The notes beneath the pieces were generated by a model that saw only the letters and a program-made list of their open reading frames with translations, did no database searches and had not been told where the DNA came from. Positions 1 to 11,400 of a DNA stretch of 64,000 nucleotides are shown here, one piece after another. The DNA lies in the NCBI RefSeq assembly GCF_002776525.5, contig NC_045443.1, positions 45,848,547 through 45,912,546 on the forward strand. The letters are read 5' to 3'. Origin of the DNA: Piliocolobus tephrosceles (lineage: Eukaryota > Chordata > Mammalia > Primates > Cercopithecidae). Each line of letters begins with the position of its first letter. Position 1 is the stretch's first letter. The position numbers and the translations under genes were made by a program.

Positions 1-184
1 ACAATACTGACTTAAATATACTGTTTCATTTATTCAGCAGAACTCTTAAGAGGTAATTTTTAAGTACGTTTGCTAGTGGGTGAACTAAAACTGCCCCTTG
101 AGTGTGAAAAGCCTCCACCACTACCCTTCACTTGCACAGATTAGCAAGTTCCTGCCCTCTGTCAAGATATTTCCCAGCTCCTTT

Positions 185-479
185 GCCGGGCACGGTGGCT
201 CACGCCTGTAATCCCAGCAGTTTGGGAGGCCGAGGCGGGCGGATCACCTGAAGTCCGGAGTTCGAGACCAGCCTGGCCAACATGGTGACACCTCCTCTCT
301 ACTGAAAATACAAAAATTAGCCAAGTGTGGTGGTGCACACCTGTAATCCCAGCTACTCGGGAGGCTGAGGCAGGAGAATCATTTGAACCCGGGAGGAAGT
401 TGCAGTGAGCCTAAATCTCACCACTGCACTCCAGCCTGGGCGACAGGGCAAGACTCCTTCTCAAAAAAAAAAAAAAAAA
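185..479 (+). mobile_element. Alu
   Basis: Full-length dimer starting gccgggcacggtggctcacg and ending in an 18-base A tail. Confidence 0.95.
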
Positions 480-534
480 CAGGATATATCCCAGCTCCAG
501 CGTCTGGTAACTGTTTGGTGCTGGCAAGATAGTT

Positions 535-850
535 AACCTCTCTATGCCTCTTTTCTGTGATAATACCTGTGTTTTAGATTGTGAAAGGGAGTAAAGATTT
601 AATGAGTAAAAAGTATTTATAATAGTACCCAATACTTAGAAAATATTCAGTAGCCCTTAATGTTATAATATTTGTTACATTGTATTGAAATTGAAGGCAA
701 GAGCAATGCCTTCATTTTTGTATGGCACCTACCTTGTAAAGTCCTGGCCCTAGTAAATAGTCCATAAATCTTTGTCAGATAAATGTGCAAAACACCCACA
801 ATACAGAAACTGAGGCTCTGGGAGTTTGCCCTCACTACACCACTATAAAG
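535..850. repeat. MIR-like remnants
   Basis: tctctatgcctc to aatagtaccc resembles the MIR core on the + strand; ctgaggctctggg at 809 resembles the opposite orientation. Strongly decayed; 850-1334 holds a further MIR-like piece at about 1130-1210 and nothing gene-like. Confidence 0.45.
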
Positions 851-1334
851 CGTAGAATTCTTAAATCTAATTCCGTTGGTCTTCCCATTCACGCAATTCC
901 CATTCACTTCCTGCTTTTCTGGAACCACGTTCAGTTTACCTTGATTAAATTTGGGTAATTTTAGATAGATTTGGATAATATTAGAATCCTGTGTCTTGCT
1001 TTGATAATATTTTGGGTTTTGTCATTTCTGGGCATGGGTGATCTTACTATGTTTGATTGTCATTCATTCTCAGGCGTGTTTCTTTCCATTTCAGGTACAC
1101 CTCTGCCATATACTGCCTGTAGTTAGTACTAGCTCCATTTTACCCTGGAGAAATTGAGGTTCAGGAAGATTTAAATGACTTACTTCTGGTTATAAGGTAA
1201 AATAACTTAGGATTTCAAACTTCTTCCCTCACAGACTCTTTACTATTAACAGAATAAGCACTTATAAAATAGATTTTTTAGTAGAATAAGCACTTTTTCA
1301 GTTATGTAGTCATGGATGTTTTCTTTTAAACAGC

Positions 1335-1707
1335 TGTGTTAGTCCATTTTCATGCTGCTGATAAAGACATACCCGAGACTGGGCAATTTACAAAGGAAAG
1401 AAGTTTAATGGAGAACTCACAGTTCCACGTGGCTGGGGAAGCCTCACAATCATGGCAGAAGGCAAGGAGCAAGTCACATCTTACCTGGATGATGGCAGGC
1501 AAAGAGAGAGCTTGTGCAGGCAAACTCCCATTTTTTTAAAAACCGTCAGATCTCAGGAGACTCATTCACTATCATGACAACAGTGCAGGAAAGACCTGCC
1601 CCATAATTCAGTCACCTCCCACCGGGTTCCTCCTACCATATGTGGAAATTGTGGGAGTTACAATTCAAGATGAGATGTGGGTAGTGACACAGTGCCAAAC
1701 CATATCA
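1335..1707 (-). repeat. MaLR LTR (3' LTR of the element)
   Basis: Begins tgtgttagtccattttcat and ends aaaccatatca on the + strand. Clearly homologous over its whole length to the LTR at 3251. Confidence 0.9.
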
Positions 1708-3250
1708 TTCTGCCCCGGCCCCTCCCAAATCTGATGTCCTCACATTTCAAAATACAGTCATGCCTTCCCCACAGTTCCCCAAAGTCTCAACTCGTTTCAG
1801 CATTAACTGAAAAGTCCATAGTCCAAAGTCTCATCCGAGACAAGCAAGTCCCTTCTACTTATTAGCCTGTAAAATCAAAAGCAAGTTAATTACTTCTTAG
1901 ATACAATGGCGGTACAGGCATTGGGTAAATACAGCCATTCCAAATGGGAGAAATTGGCCAAAACAAAGGGACTACAGGCCCCATGCAAGTCCAAAATCCA
2001 GCAGGGCAGTCAAATCTTAAAGCTCCAAGATGATCTCCTTTGACTCCATGTCTCACATCCAGGTAACACTGATCCAAGAGGTGGGTTCCCATGGTCTTGG
2101 GCATCTCCACCCCTGTGGCTTTGCAGGGTACAGCCTCCCTCCCATCTCCCTTTCCAGGCTGGTATTGACTGTTTGTGGCTTTTCCAGGTAAATAGTGCAA
2201 GCTGTTAATGGAGCTACCATGCTGGGGTCTGGAGGACCATGGCCCTCTTCTCATAGTTCCATGAGGCAGTGGCCCAGTAGGGATTCTGTGTGGGGGCTCC
2301 AACCCCACATTTCCCTTCCACACTGCCCTAGTAGAGGTTCTCCATGAGTGCCCTGCCCTTGCAGCAAACTTCTGCCTGGACATCCAGGTGTTTCCATACA
2401 TCCTCTGAAATCTAGGCAGAGGTTCCCAAACCCCAGTTCTGTGCACTCGCAGGCTCAACACCATGTGGAAGCTGCCAAGGCTTGGGGCTTGCATCTCTGA
2501 AATCACAGCCCAAGCTCTGTGTTGGCCCCTTTCAGCCATGACTGGAATGGCTGGGATGCAGAGCACCAACTCCCTAGGCTGCACGCAGCACACACGGGGA
2601 CCCTGGGCCTGGCCCATGAAACTATTTTCTCCTAGACCTCTGGGCCTGTGATGGGAGGGGCTGCCATGAAGTCCTCTGACATGCCCTGGAGACATTTTCC
2701 CCATTGTCTTGGGTATTAACGTTCAGCTCCTCTTTAGTTATGCAGATTTCCTCAGAAAATGCGTTTTTCTTTTCTATCACATCAGGCTGCAAATTTTTCA
2801 AACGTTTATGTTCTGCTTCCCTTATAAAACTGAATGCCTTTAACAGCACCCAAGTCACCTCTTGAATGCTTTGCTGGTTAGAAATTTCTTCTGCCAGATA
2901 CCCTAAATCATCTCAATGAAGTTCAAAATTCCACAAATCTCTAGGACGGGCAAAATGCTGCCAGTCTGTTTGCTAAAATATAACAAGAGTCACCTTTGCT
3001 CCAGTTCCCAGCAAGTTCCTCATATCCATCTGACACCACCTCGGCCTGGACCTTATTGTCTATATCACTATCAGGCTTTTGGTCAAAGCCTTTCAGCAAT
3101 TCTCTAGGAAGTTTGAAAGTTTCCCACATTTTCCTATCTTCTTCTGAGCCCTCTAAACTGTTCCAACTTCTGCCTGTTACCCAGTTCCAAAGTTGCTTCC
3201 ACATTTTGTGGTATCTTTTCAGCAACACCCCACTCCTGGTACCAATTTAC

Positions 3251-3623
3251 TGTATTAGTCCATTTTCACACTGCTGATAAGACACACCCGAGGCTGGGCA
3301 ATTTACAAAGGAAAGAAGTTTAATGGGGAACTCACAATTCCAGGTGACTGGGAAGCCTCACAACTGTGGCAGAAGGCAAGGAGGAGCAAGTCACATCTTA
3401 AGTGGATGGTGGCAGGCAAAGAGAGAGCTTGTGCAGGCAAACTCCCATTTTTTTAAAACCATCAGATCTCATGAGATTCATTAACTATCATGATAGCAGT
3501 GCAGGAAAGACCTGCCCCATAAGTCAATCACCTTCCACCAGATTCCTCCCACGACACGTGGGAATTGTGGGAGTTACAATTCAAGATGAGATTTGGGTGG
3601 GGACACAGAACCAAACCATATCA
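3251..3623 (-). repeat. MaLR LTR (5' LTR of the element)
   Basis: Begins tgtattagtccattttcac. Same length as its partner, with substitutions and small compensating indels scattered along it, so the insertion is old relative to the AluY copies. Confidence 0.9.
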
Positions 3624-3924
3624 ACAACCAAGATCATTTCTTCCAGATTCCTCTTGTCTAATTTTCTGACCTGTGCTTCATTCTCCACTTAATCTGTTGG
3701 ATTAATGACTCCACATTGAGTTTGCTATCTTGGTTAAGTATGCTACTCTTTAGGGCATACTTAAAGAACAATTGACAAAATCTTAAACCAGAGGAATTTT
3801 CCTTTTTTACAAAACGTAAATATTACTCCATTTCTTATAAGCCATACCTATAGGGCTACTCCTCCTATTTACTAGAGACTAGTCTTGTTCTGGGTATAGG
3901 ATTCTACCATATTTCATGGTGTTT

Positions 3925-3966
3925 TGGGTTTGTTTGTTTGTTTGTTTGTTTGTTTGTTTGTTTGTT
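3925..3966. repeat. (TTTG)n microsatellite
   Basis: About ten ttgt/tttg units forming the tail side of the minus-strand Alu that follows. Confidence 0.95.
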
Positions 3967-4258
3967 TTGTTGTTGTTGGACAGAGTTTTGCTCTTGTTGC
4001 CCAGGCTGGAGTGCAATGGTGCCATCTTGGCTCACTGCAACCTCCGCCTCCCGGGTTCAAGTGATTATCCTGCCTCAAACTCCTGAGTAGCTGGGATTAC
4101 AGGCATGTGCCACCATGCTCAGCTAATTTTGTATTTTTAGTAGAGACAGGGTTTCTCCATGTTGGTCAGGCTGGTCTCGAACTCCCCACCTTAGGTGATC
4201 CACCCGCCTCAGCCTCCCAAAGTGCTGGAATTACAGGTGTGAGCCACCACGCCTGGCT
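3955..4258 (-). mobile_element. Alu
   Basis: Full-length, poly-T side merged with the TTTG repeat; ends gccaccacgcctggct. Confidence 0.95.
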
Positions 4259-4335
4259 GGGGTTTTGTTTTTATTATTTTTAAATTTTTATTTTTTCTGT
4301 GAAACAGCTTCAGAAGGTCCTAAGAATTTGTGCCC

Positions 4336-4468
4336 CTCTTTTTGTTTTTAGAGATGGGAGCTTGCTATGTTGCCCAGGCTGGATTCAAACTCCTAGGCTC
4401 AAGTGGTCCTCCAACCTCAGCCTCCCAAATATCTAGAACAACAGGCACATGCCACCACGCCCAACTAG
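4336..4468 (-). mobile_element. Alu monomer fragment, old
   Basis: Only one arm remains (ttgctatgttgcccaggctg to ccaccacgcccaact), AluJ- or monomer-like. Confidence 0.85.
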
Positions 4469-4552
4469 ATAATAACTTTTAAATAGTGGAACAATATGTC
4501 AAATTTTTGTGCTAGCAACAATGTAACAATGTAATGGCTTTAGACATGACAT

Positions 4553-4872
4553 GCTTTTTTTTTGCTTTTTTTTTTTTTTTTTTTTTTTTCTGTGACAGAC
4601 TCTCGCTCTGTCACCCAGGCTGCAGTGCAGTGGCACAATCTCGGTTCCCTGCAACCTCACTTCCTAGACTCAAGCGATTCTCCTGCCTCAGCCTTCTGAG
4701 TAGCTGGCATTACAGGCCTATACCAACACACCCGGCCAATTTTTGTGTTTTTAGTAGAGATGGTGTTTCATCATGTTGCCCAGGGTGGTCTTGAATTCCT
4801 GGCCTCGGGTGATCCAACCACCTTGGCCTCCCAAAGTGCAGGGATTACAGGCATAAGCAGCCATGCCCAGCC
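4553..4872 (-). mobile_element. Alu
   Basis: Full-length with a long interrupted T tract (ttttttgcttttt). Confidence 0.95.
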
Positions 4873-5979
4873 AGACGTGATACAGGCTTTAAAACTTAAT
4901 CTGAATTATTAACATTTTCTCTATCACTTTCTTAAGTTCAGACAATCAACTAAATGAATAAATCAAGCTTTGTTTGTAACATTTGCCAATGTTTGTGATA
5001 TAAATCCTCCCACCATGCTTGATTTCAATATGCCCATATGACATCACTGATCATAAAATTGGGAAAAGAGGCACACACCATCACATAGTATTTTCTCCAG
5101 ACAGATAAAATAGATAGGGCGTTCCAGTTTTCAGTCTGACAGGTAAAGAGCTTGGAAGTCATCACTCCCATTTTCACAAGAAGGAAAAAGCCAAACAAAC
5201 TGAAACTTAACAACCCTTCTTAGACCCTTCAGAGAATCGAGGTCCCAGGGCAAACCATCACCCCAAAATCTGGAGAGACATTTGGACTTAAAATAAGTGG
5301 AACAGAGAATCATGACTTACTTGGAGGAAAAACTACTACTGGAACCAGCAACTGGTAGAAATACTTATAGGGCAAGTGATTAATTGCTGGAGACTGAACA
5401 TGGACTAGCTTGAGATTTTTTTTTAAAACTCCTAGGGACCCAGTGTTAAGGAGTCCCCCACATTTTTGTGAGTTTTGCTTCCAACAGGGAGAGAGAGAAG
5501 TTAGCCATTTTGAAATACACCCAGAGCATTCTATGCTCCTTAACAAAGGCCTGCCTTCAAGGGAAACTGTTGAACAGAGCCTAACCAATGCGGGAGAAGG
5601 GATATACCCAACAGAAGCCTCCTCTAAAAATGAGACAGTTGTGAAGGTCACACGTGCAATAAAAGACAGACCTAATAATAGAATTACGGAATGCCTTCCC
5701 CCATCCACCTTAATAGGGCTCCTGTTTAATAATGGGATTACAATGGAAAAAACTGCAAGGCCCAGAGCCTATTTCAGGAAGAGTCTCTAAGGAAAGTTGA
5801 AGAGCAAGGGAGGCAAAAACAAGGACACCAGAGGAAATTTTAGCATCTAACACCTACAGCTATAGCAAACAGTAAACACAACCTAATTCCTAGCCATATA
5901 AACACAAAACCTTACCCTTACCCAATACATAATGTCCAACTTAAAACAATTATATGGCATGCTAAAATGTAAACAAAAA

Positions 5980-6030
5980 ATATATATACACACACACATT
6001 TATATACACACATATACATATATATGTAAT
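5980..6030. repeat. AT/AC-rich microsatellite
   Basis: Alternating atat and acac blocks inside the L1M remnant. Confidence 0.9.
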
Positions 6031-6047
6031 CTAGAAAGACAAAGCAA

Positions 6048-6337
6048 GCCAGGAGCAATGGCTTACGCCTGTAATCCCAGTATTTTGGGAGGCTGAGGTG
6101 GGTGGATCACCTGAGGTCAGGAGTTTGAGACCAGCCTGGCCAACATGGCAAAACCCTGTCTCTACTAAAAATACAAAAATTAGCTAGGCAAGGTGGTGGG
6201 CACCTGTAATCCCAGCTACTCAGGGGGCTGAGGCAAAAGAATTGCTTGAACCCAGGAGGCAGAGGTTGCAGTGAGCTGAGATCGTGCCCCTACACTCCAG
6301 CCTGGGTGACAGAGTGAGACTCCATCTCAAAAAAGAC
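6048..6337 (+). mobile_element. Alu inserted in L1M
   Basis: Full-length copy; A tail decayed to aaaaaagac. Confidence 0.95.
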
Positions 6338-6761
6338 AAATCAAGCATCAGAACCAGACTCACATATGGCAGAAATTTTGGAATCATCAGAGTGAGATTT
6401 TTAAATAACTATTAATATGTTAAGGACGCTAATGGAAAAAGAGGACAACATTCAAGAACAAAGGGTAATGTGAGCAAAGAGATGAAAACTCTATAAAGAA
6501 TCAAAAGGAAATGCTAGAAATAAAAAAATACTGTAACAGAAATGAAGAATGCCTTTGGTGGGCTCATCAGTAGACTGGACCTGACAAAGGAAAAAAATCA
6601 GTGAGCTTGAAAATATGTCAATAGGAAACTTCCCAAACTGAAAAGCAAAGAGAAAAATGAATGAAAAAAGAGTGGAATATCCAGATGCAGTGGAAGTAAA
6701 CTCATGAGCACAGATAAGAATAAAATAATCAGGAAGAGATGAGTTGTTAATATTTACTACT

Positions 6762-7039
6762 TTTATTTTATTTTATTTTATGACAAGATCTGGCTCTATC
6801 GCCAGTCTGGAGTGCAATGGCACAATCTCAGCTCACTGCAACCTCCACCATCTGTAATCCCACCTCAGCCTCCCAAGTAGCTGGGACTACAGTCACATAC
6901 CACACCTAATTTCTGTAGGTTTTATTTTTTTGTAGAGACGGGGTTTGCCCAGCCTGATTTCAAACTTGTGAGCTCAAAAGATCCATCTGTCTCGGCCTTC
7001 TAAAGTGGTGGGATTACAGGTGTGAGACACCATGCCTGG
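6762..7039 (-). mobile_element. Alu, diverged
   Basis: Head of tttta units, several small deletions in both arms. Confidence 0.88.
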
Positions 7040-7270
7040 TGTACTACCTTTATTTTTAATATAACTTATTCAATGGTAAGTTTAGTTAATGTAACTTTTA
7101 ATAATGCCTTGTTTAATAACCACTTCACAAAATTAATGAAAATTTAACAAGCTTTCAAAATTCACTATGGATTGGCACACCACTGCTGAAACAAAGACTC
7201 ATTGAAAGTATCCTATTCAGATTTCTTTTTTTTCCTGAATATAAGACTGAATAACTATTAACATTTAAAT

Positions 7271-7554
7271 ACTGGTGGGGCGTGGTGACTCACACCTGTA
7301 GTCACAGCACTTTGGGAGGCCAAGGAGGGCAGATCACTTGAGGTCAGCGGTTTGAGACCAGACTGGTCAACTCTGTCTCTAGTAAAAATATAAAAATTAG
7401 CCAGGTGTGGTGGCACGCCCCTGTAATCCCAGCTACTCGGAAGGCTGAGCATGAGAATCTCTTGAAACCCAGGAGGCAGAGGTTGCAGTGAGCTGAGACA
7501 ACACCATTGCACTTCAGCCTGGGCAACAGAGGGAGACTCTTAAAAAAAAAAAAA
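7271..7554 (+). mobile_element. Alu
   Basis: Starts tggggcgtggtgactcac, with a short A tail. Confidence 0.93.
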
Positions 7555-7559
7555 GACTT

Positions 7560-7780
7560 AAGTTTCCATTATGTGCTGAACACTGTTCTAAGGAAATATG
7601 CATGTATTATCTCATTTGATTCTCGTAACTATCAGATACTGTCATTCCATTTTTTTTTTAATTTAAAATTTAAAATGGAGGCTTAGTTAATCTATTCAAA
7701 GTCAGACACCTAGAATATGGCATAACTAAGATATGAGCCCAGGTCAGTGCTCTTTCTACTCACTGCCTTCTGAAGCTTAC
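7560..7780 (-). repeat. MIR
   Basis: tgtgctgaacactgttctaa through tatgagcccaggtc follows the reverse MIR consensus. Confidence 0.75.
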
Positions 7781-7816
7781 AGTGGAAGACTAGGTCAAGA
7801 AAAGGTATACTGACAG

Positions 7817-8123
7817 GCCAGGCGCAGTGGCTCACTCCTGTAGTCCCAGCACTTTGGGAGTCTGAGGTGGGTGGATCACGAGGTCAGGAGACCGAGACCA
7901 TCCTGGCTAACACGGTAAAACCCAGTCTCTACTAAAAATACAAAAAATTAGCAGGGCGTGGTGGCGGGCGCCTGTAGTCCCAGCTACTCAGGAGACTAAG
8001 GCAGGAGAATGGCGTGAACCTGGGAGGCGGAGCTTGCAGTGAGCCAAGACTGTGCCACTGTACTCCAGCCTGGGCAACAGAGTGAGACTCTGTCTCAAAA
8101 AAAAAAAAAAAAAAAAAAAAAAA
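7817..8123 (+). mobile_element. AluY
   Basis: AluY-type wording gagaatggcgtgaacctggg and gcttgcagtgagcc; 28-base A tail. It ends about 75 bases before the SPMIP11 TATA-like box. Confidence 0.94.
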
Positions 8124-8197
8124 GGTGTACTGACAATTAATTTCTCCATTTTCCTGAAGTTATTTAGCCCACTCCCAGTGCAGCTCCACTGTAAACC

Positions 8198-8268
8198 TAT
8201 AAATCCTGTGCCTCATTAGACAAAGGGAGTGTCAGTTGTGGTAATTCTTAGGACATTACCATGGTTAC
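8198..8268 (+). promoter_or_regulatory. SPMIP11: Candidate SPMIP11 promoter: TATA-like box and imperfect RFX X-box
   Basis: A TATAAAT lies at 8198-8204, and an imperfect two-half-site X-box (attacc-at-ggttac) at 8255-8268, 61-74 bases before the start codon. It matches the GTNRCC/RGYAAC consensus at 10 of 12 positions. RFX factors drive cilia and testis genes, so the placement suits a flagellar protein, but the match is not perfect and the transcription start is not visible. Confidence 0.35.
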
Positions 8269-8328
8269 CAGACACAGAGTCCAGTGCCCCAACCTGGACA
8301 TTCCAGAAGAGGCCAGGGAGGATCTGAG

Positions 8329-8407
8329 ATGGCCTTCTTCAACTTGTATCTATTGGGATATCAAAATTCCTTTCGGAACAAGAAAAGGAACGCAACTGAA
8401 GAAACAA
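8329..8407 (+). CDS. SPMIP11: SPMIP11 coding exon 1
   Basis: Encodes residues 1-26 plus the first base of codon 27. The donor after 8407 is GTAAGG. The ATG is preceded by GAG; a stronger-looking ATG at 8261 is out of frame with it. This is the only piece of non-repeat sequence near here with a matching downstream exon set. Confidence 0.82.
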
Positions 8408-11400
8408 GTAAGGGGAATATAGGGTAGAGGGTTAGAAGGGCCACTTCTTTTCCTAGATGCTTCATAGCCACTTCCTAGCTATTTATTTTCCTACCTGGGG
8501 GTTAGAGATTTATCCTCCAAGACCAACAGTTACACTAGTTAAAATTGTGGAATAGGGCCAGGCGTGGTGGCTCACACCTGTAATCCCAGAACTTTGGGAG
8601 GCCGAGGTGGGTGGATCACCTGAGGTCAGGAGTTCAAGACCAGCCTGGCCAACATGGTGAAAGTCCATCTCTACTAAAAATACAAAAATTAGCTGGGCAT
8701 GGTGGCACGTGCCTGTAATCCCAGCTACTCAGGAGGCTGAGGCAGCAGAACTGCTTGAACCCAGGAGGCGGAGGTTGCAGTGAGCTGAGGTCGTGCCATT
8801 GCCCTCCAACCTGGGGGACAGAGCGAGGCTCTGTCTCAAAAAAAAAAAAAAAATTGTGGAATAGGGACAATATCCTTTCAGATTTGCTCTCCTGTCATTT
8901 AATATCTTTATTAAGACACACAATTTGGGCCAGGTGTGGTGGCTCACATGCAATCCCAGCACTTTGGGAGGCTAAGGATTGCTTGAGTCCAGGAGTTCAA
9001 GACCAGCCTGGGTAACATAGTTAGACCACATCTCTATGAAAAGTTACACAAATTAGCTGGGTGTGGCAGTGCATGCCTGTGGTCCTAGCTACTTGGGATG
9101 CTGAAGTAGGAGAATCATTTGAGCTCAGGAGGTCAAGGATGAAGTGAGCCATGATCACACCACTGTACTCCAACCTGGGCAACAGAGTGAAACCATCTCA
9201 AAAAAAAAAAAAAAAGACACATAATTTGTTCAACCAAATAAGTATATTCTTAGTCATTCATTTGCTCATTTAACCAACATTTGTTAAGCACCAGGCTTTA
9301 TGTTCCAGGGATTATGTTGGTGACTAGGGTTAAGACCTCTGCTATAAAGCGACTATCTGATGAGAAAGAGAAGTATGCAAACAAAAATTGCAATATGTTG
9401 TATGATTACATTAAATATGGAATGTTCTAGAGCCACTAAGAAGGAAGTACCTGATACTATTGGATTTGGAATAAGAACAGGTGGTGGAGGATAGGGGAAT
9501 CCTTCAGAGAAGACTTCACACAGGAAATGCTTCCAGAACCCGGTGTTAAAGGACGATTGGAGTTCACTACAAAGAAGGGGATATAGCACAGACGAAGGAG
9601 CAGAGACCTAAGAGAGAACCATATTAAGTGAATTCCAAGTTCGTGGGTACAGATAAAGGGTAAAGTGGAGAGGTGCAGAGACCTAAGAGAGAACCATATT
9701 AAGTGAATTCCAAGTTCGTGGGTACAGATAAAGGGTAAAGTGGAGAGGTGCTGGGAGGCAGACATTGAAAACTAGGAAGGGGCCAGATAATTGAAGATGA
9801 TGTTAGCCATGCTAAGCATTTTAACTTTATAGAGAGCCACTGAATTTTTAGTAAGCAGTGAGCAGATCTATATTAGATTCAAAATGCCTAGCCATGCCTC
9901 ACACATAATAGAGGTTTCATAAATACTTGTAGGGTGAATGGATGAATAAGTAAGTTTGAATAACTATAAAACAGGAAGCTAGGGGAGGCTTTACAGGAGA
10001 TATAACAATTGATTTCATCTTAAAAGATGAATTGTTGCCAGGCGCAGCGGCTCACGCCTGTAATCCCAGCACTTTGAGAGGCTGAAGTGGGCAGATCATG
10101 AAGTCAAGAGATCAAGACCATCCTGGCCAACATGATGAAACCCCGTCTCTACTAAAAATACAAAAAAAATTAGCTGGGCATGGTGGCACACGCCTGTAAT
10201 CCCAGCTACCTGGGAGGCTGAGGCAGGAGAATCGCTTGAACCCGGGAGGCAGAGGTTGCAGTGAGCTGAAATTGCACCACTGCACTTCAGCCTGGCAACA
10301 GAGCCAGAATCCATCTCAAAAAAAAAAAAAAAAAAAAAAAGATGAATTGTTTAAAAGCACAGATATGAAGGAGAAGAGTATTCCAGGTAGAATGGAGGAC
10401 ACATGTGAAGGAAATTAAGTTTAGGTGAGTGCTGAAGCAAAAGTTGTATTGGGGTGGGGGAAAAGGGACTGGGAAAGTATAAAAGCACAAAGTTAAGATT
10501 GTGGGCTGGGCACAGTGGCTGACGCCTGTAATCCCAGCACTTTGAGAGGCTGAGGCGGGCAGATCATGAGGTCAGGAGTTCAAGAGCAGCCTAACCAACA
10601 TAATGAAACCCCGTCTCTACTAAAAATACAAAAATTAGCCAGGCATAGTGGCACGCGCCTGTAATCCCAACTACTCGGGAGGCTGAGGCAGGAGAATCAC
10701 TGGAAACAGGGAGGCAGAGGTTGCTGTGAGCCGAGATCGCGCCATTGCACTCCAGCTTGGGTGACAGAGCAAGACTCTGTATGAAAAAAAATAATAAGAT
10801 TGTAAAGAACGATCTTACGTAGGCCTCCATTGGTCACTCTCTGTCCTCTGCAATTCCATCAAAGAAGTTCTGTTTTACTATCCAGCTTCCAGGTAAGATT
10901 TGTACAAAGGGTACCCCTGATGGACCTTAGAGACTCCTTAATATCCTTATACCAATTCTTCCCCTTCCTACCCCAACTGGGTCCCAGCATTATGCCATGG
11001 GACTGTTTTTATCTCCAAATAAAGAGGAGCTCTTCTCTACCCTCTTTCAGAAAAACAAACTCTTTGGGAAACCTACAAATTTCCCCTTTTCCAGGCCAAG
11101 ACTAAGTCTCTCCTGGCTGCTCCAATCCTACCTACTCCTACTAGATAGAATTCCCTCACCATGAAAAAACTGAGTATACAGCCGACCAGTTGTCCTACCC
11201 AGTTAGCTACTTAAGCACTGTTGAACAAGACTTAATACTGATCCAAAGAGGCCTGGGCATCATTTCTTTATAGGCTAGACAAAGTGGAAGATTTTACTTT
11301 ATAAAAACCAGAGCCCTCTGTGGGATGATAGAGAAGTATCCTGATATCGTCTGCTATCTAAGTTTTCTCGTTCTGGTGGCAGAAAATCAGAGGCAGGAGG

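Larger units (their letters stand above)
1335..3623 (-). mobile_element. Complete MaLR (THE1/MST-like) LTR retrotransposon
   Basis: Two LTRs of 373 bases each (1335-1707 and 3251-3623) enclose a 1543-base internal region. LTRs run TGT...TCA on the + strand; the element lies on the minus strand, so the right LTR is 5'. Flanks acagc (1330-1334) and acaac (3624-3628) look like a 5-base target duplication with one change. This endogenous retrovirus-like family has no usable envelope or polymerase gene; the internal region has no recognisable intact retroviral protein. Confidence 0.9.
5100..6740 (+). mobile_element. L1M 5' region, split by an Alu
   Basis: The sequence around 5150-5300 matches the L1M 5' UTR as I recall it (gcttggaagtcatcactccc, then cttagacccttcagag), and 6480-6650 matches the segment just before L1 ORF1 (atgctagaaataaaaa, gggctcatcagtagactgga). 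An AT/AC-rich tract and an Alu (6048-6337) interrupt it. No open ORF1 or ORF2 remains. Confidence 0.7.

Noticed and set aside
1886..2704. 272-codon open frame on the minus strand
   Set aside because: It lies in the MaLR internal region, has no recognisable protease, polymerase or other domain, and is the kind of open frame this repeat family often shows by chance.
5310..5790. Two overlapping open frames of about 130 codons
   Set aside because: They fall in the L1M 5' untranslated region and match no L1 protein.
1..8200. Exons of CCNT1, the expected neighbour on the left
   Set aside because: No cyclin-box or other CCNT1-like coding sequence is visible; the gene probably lies outside the window.
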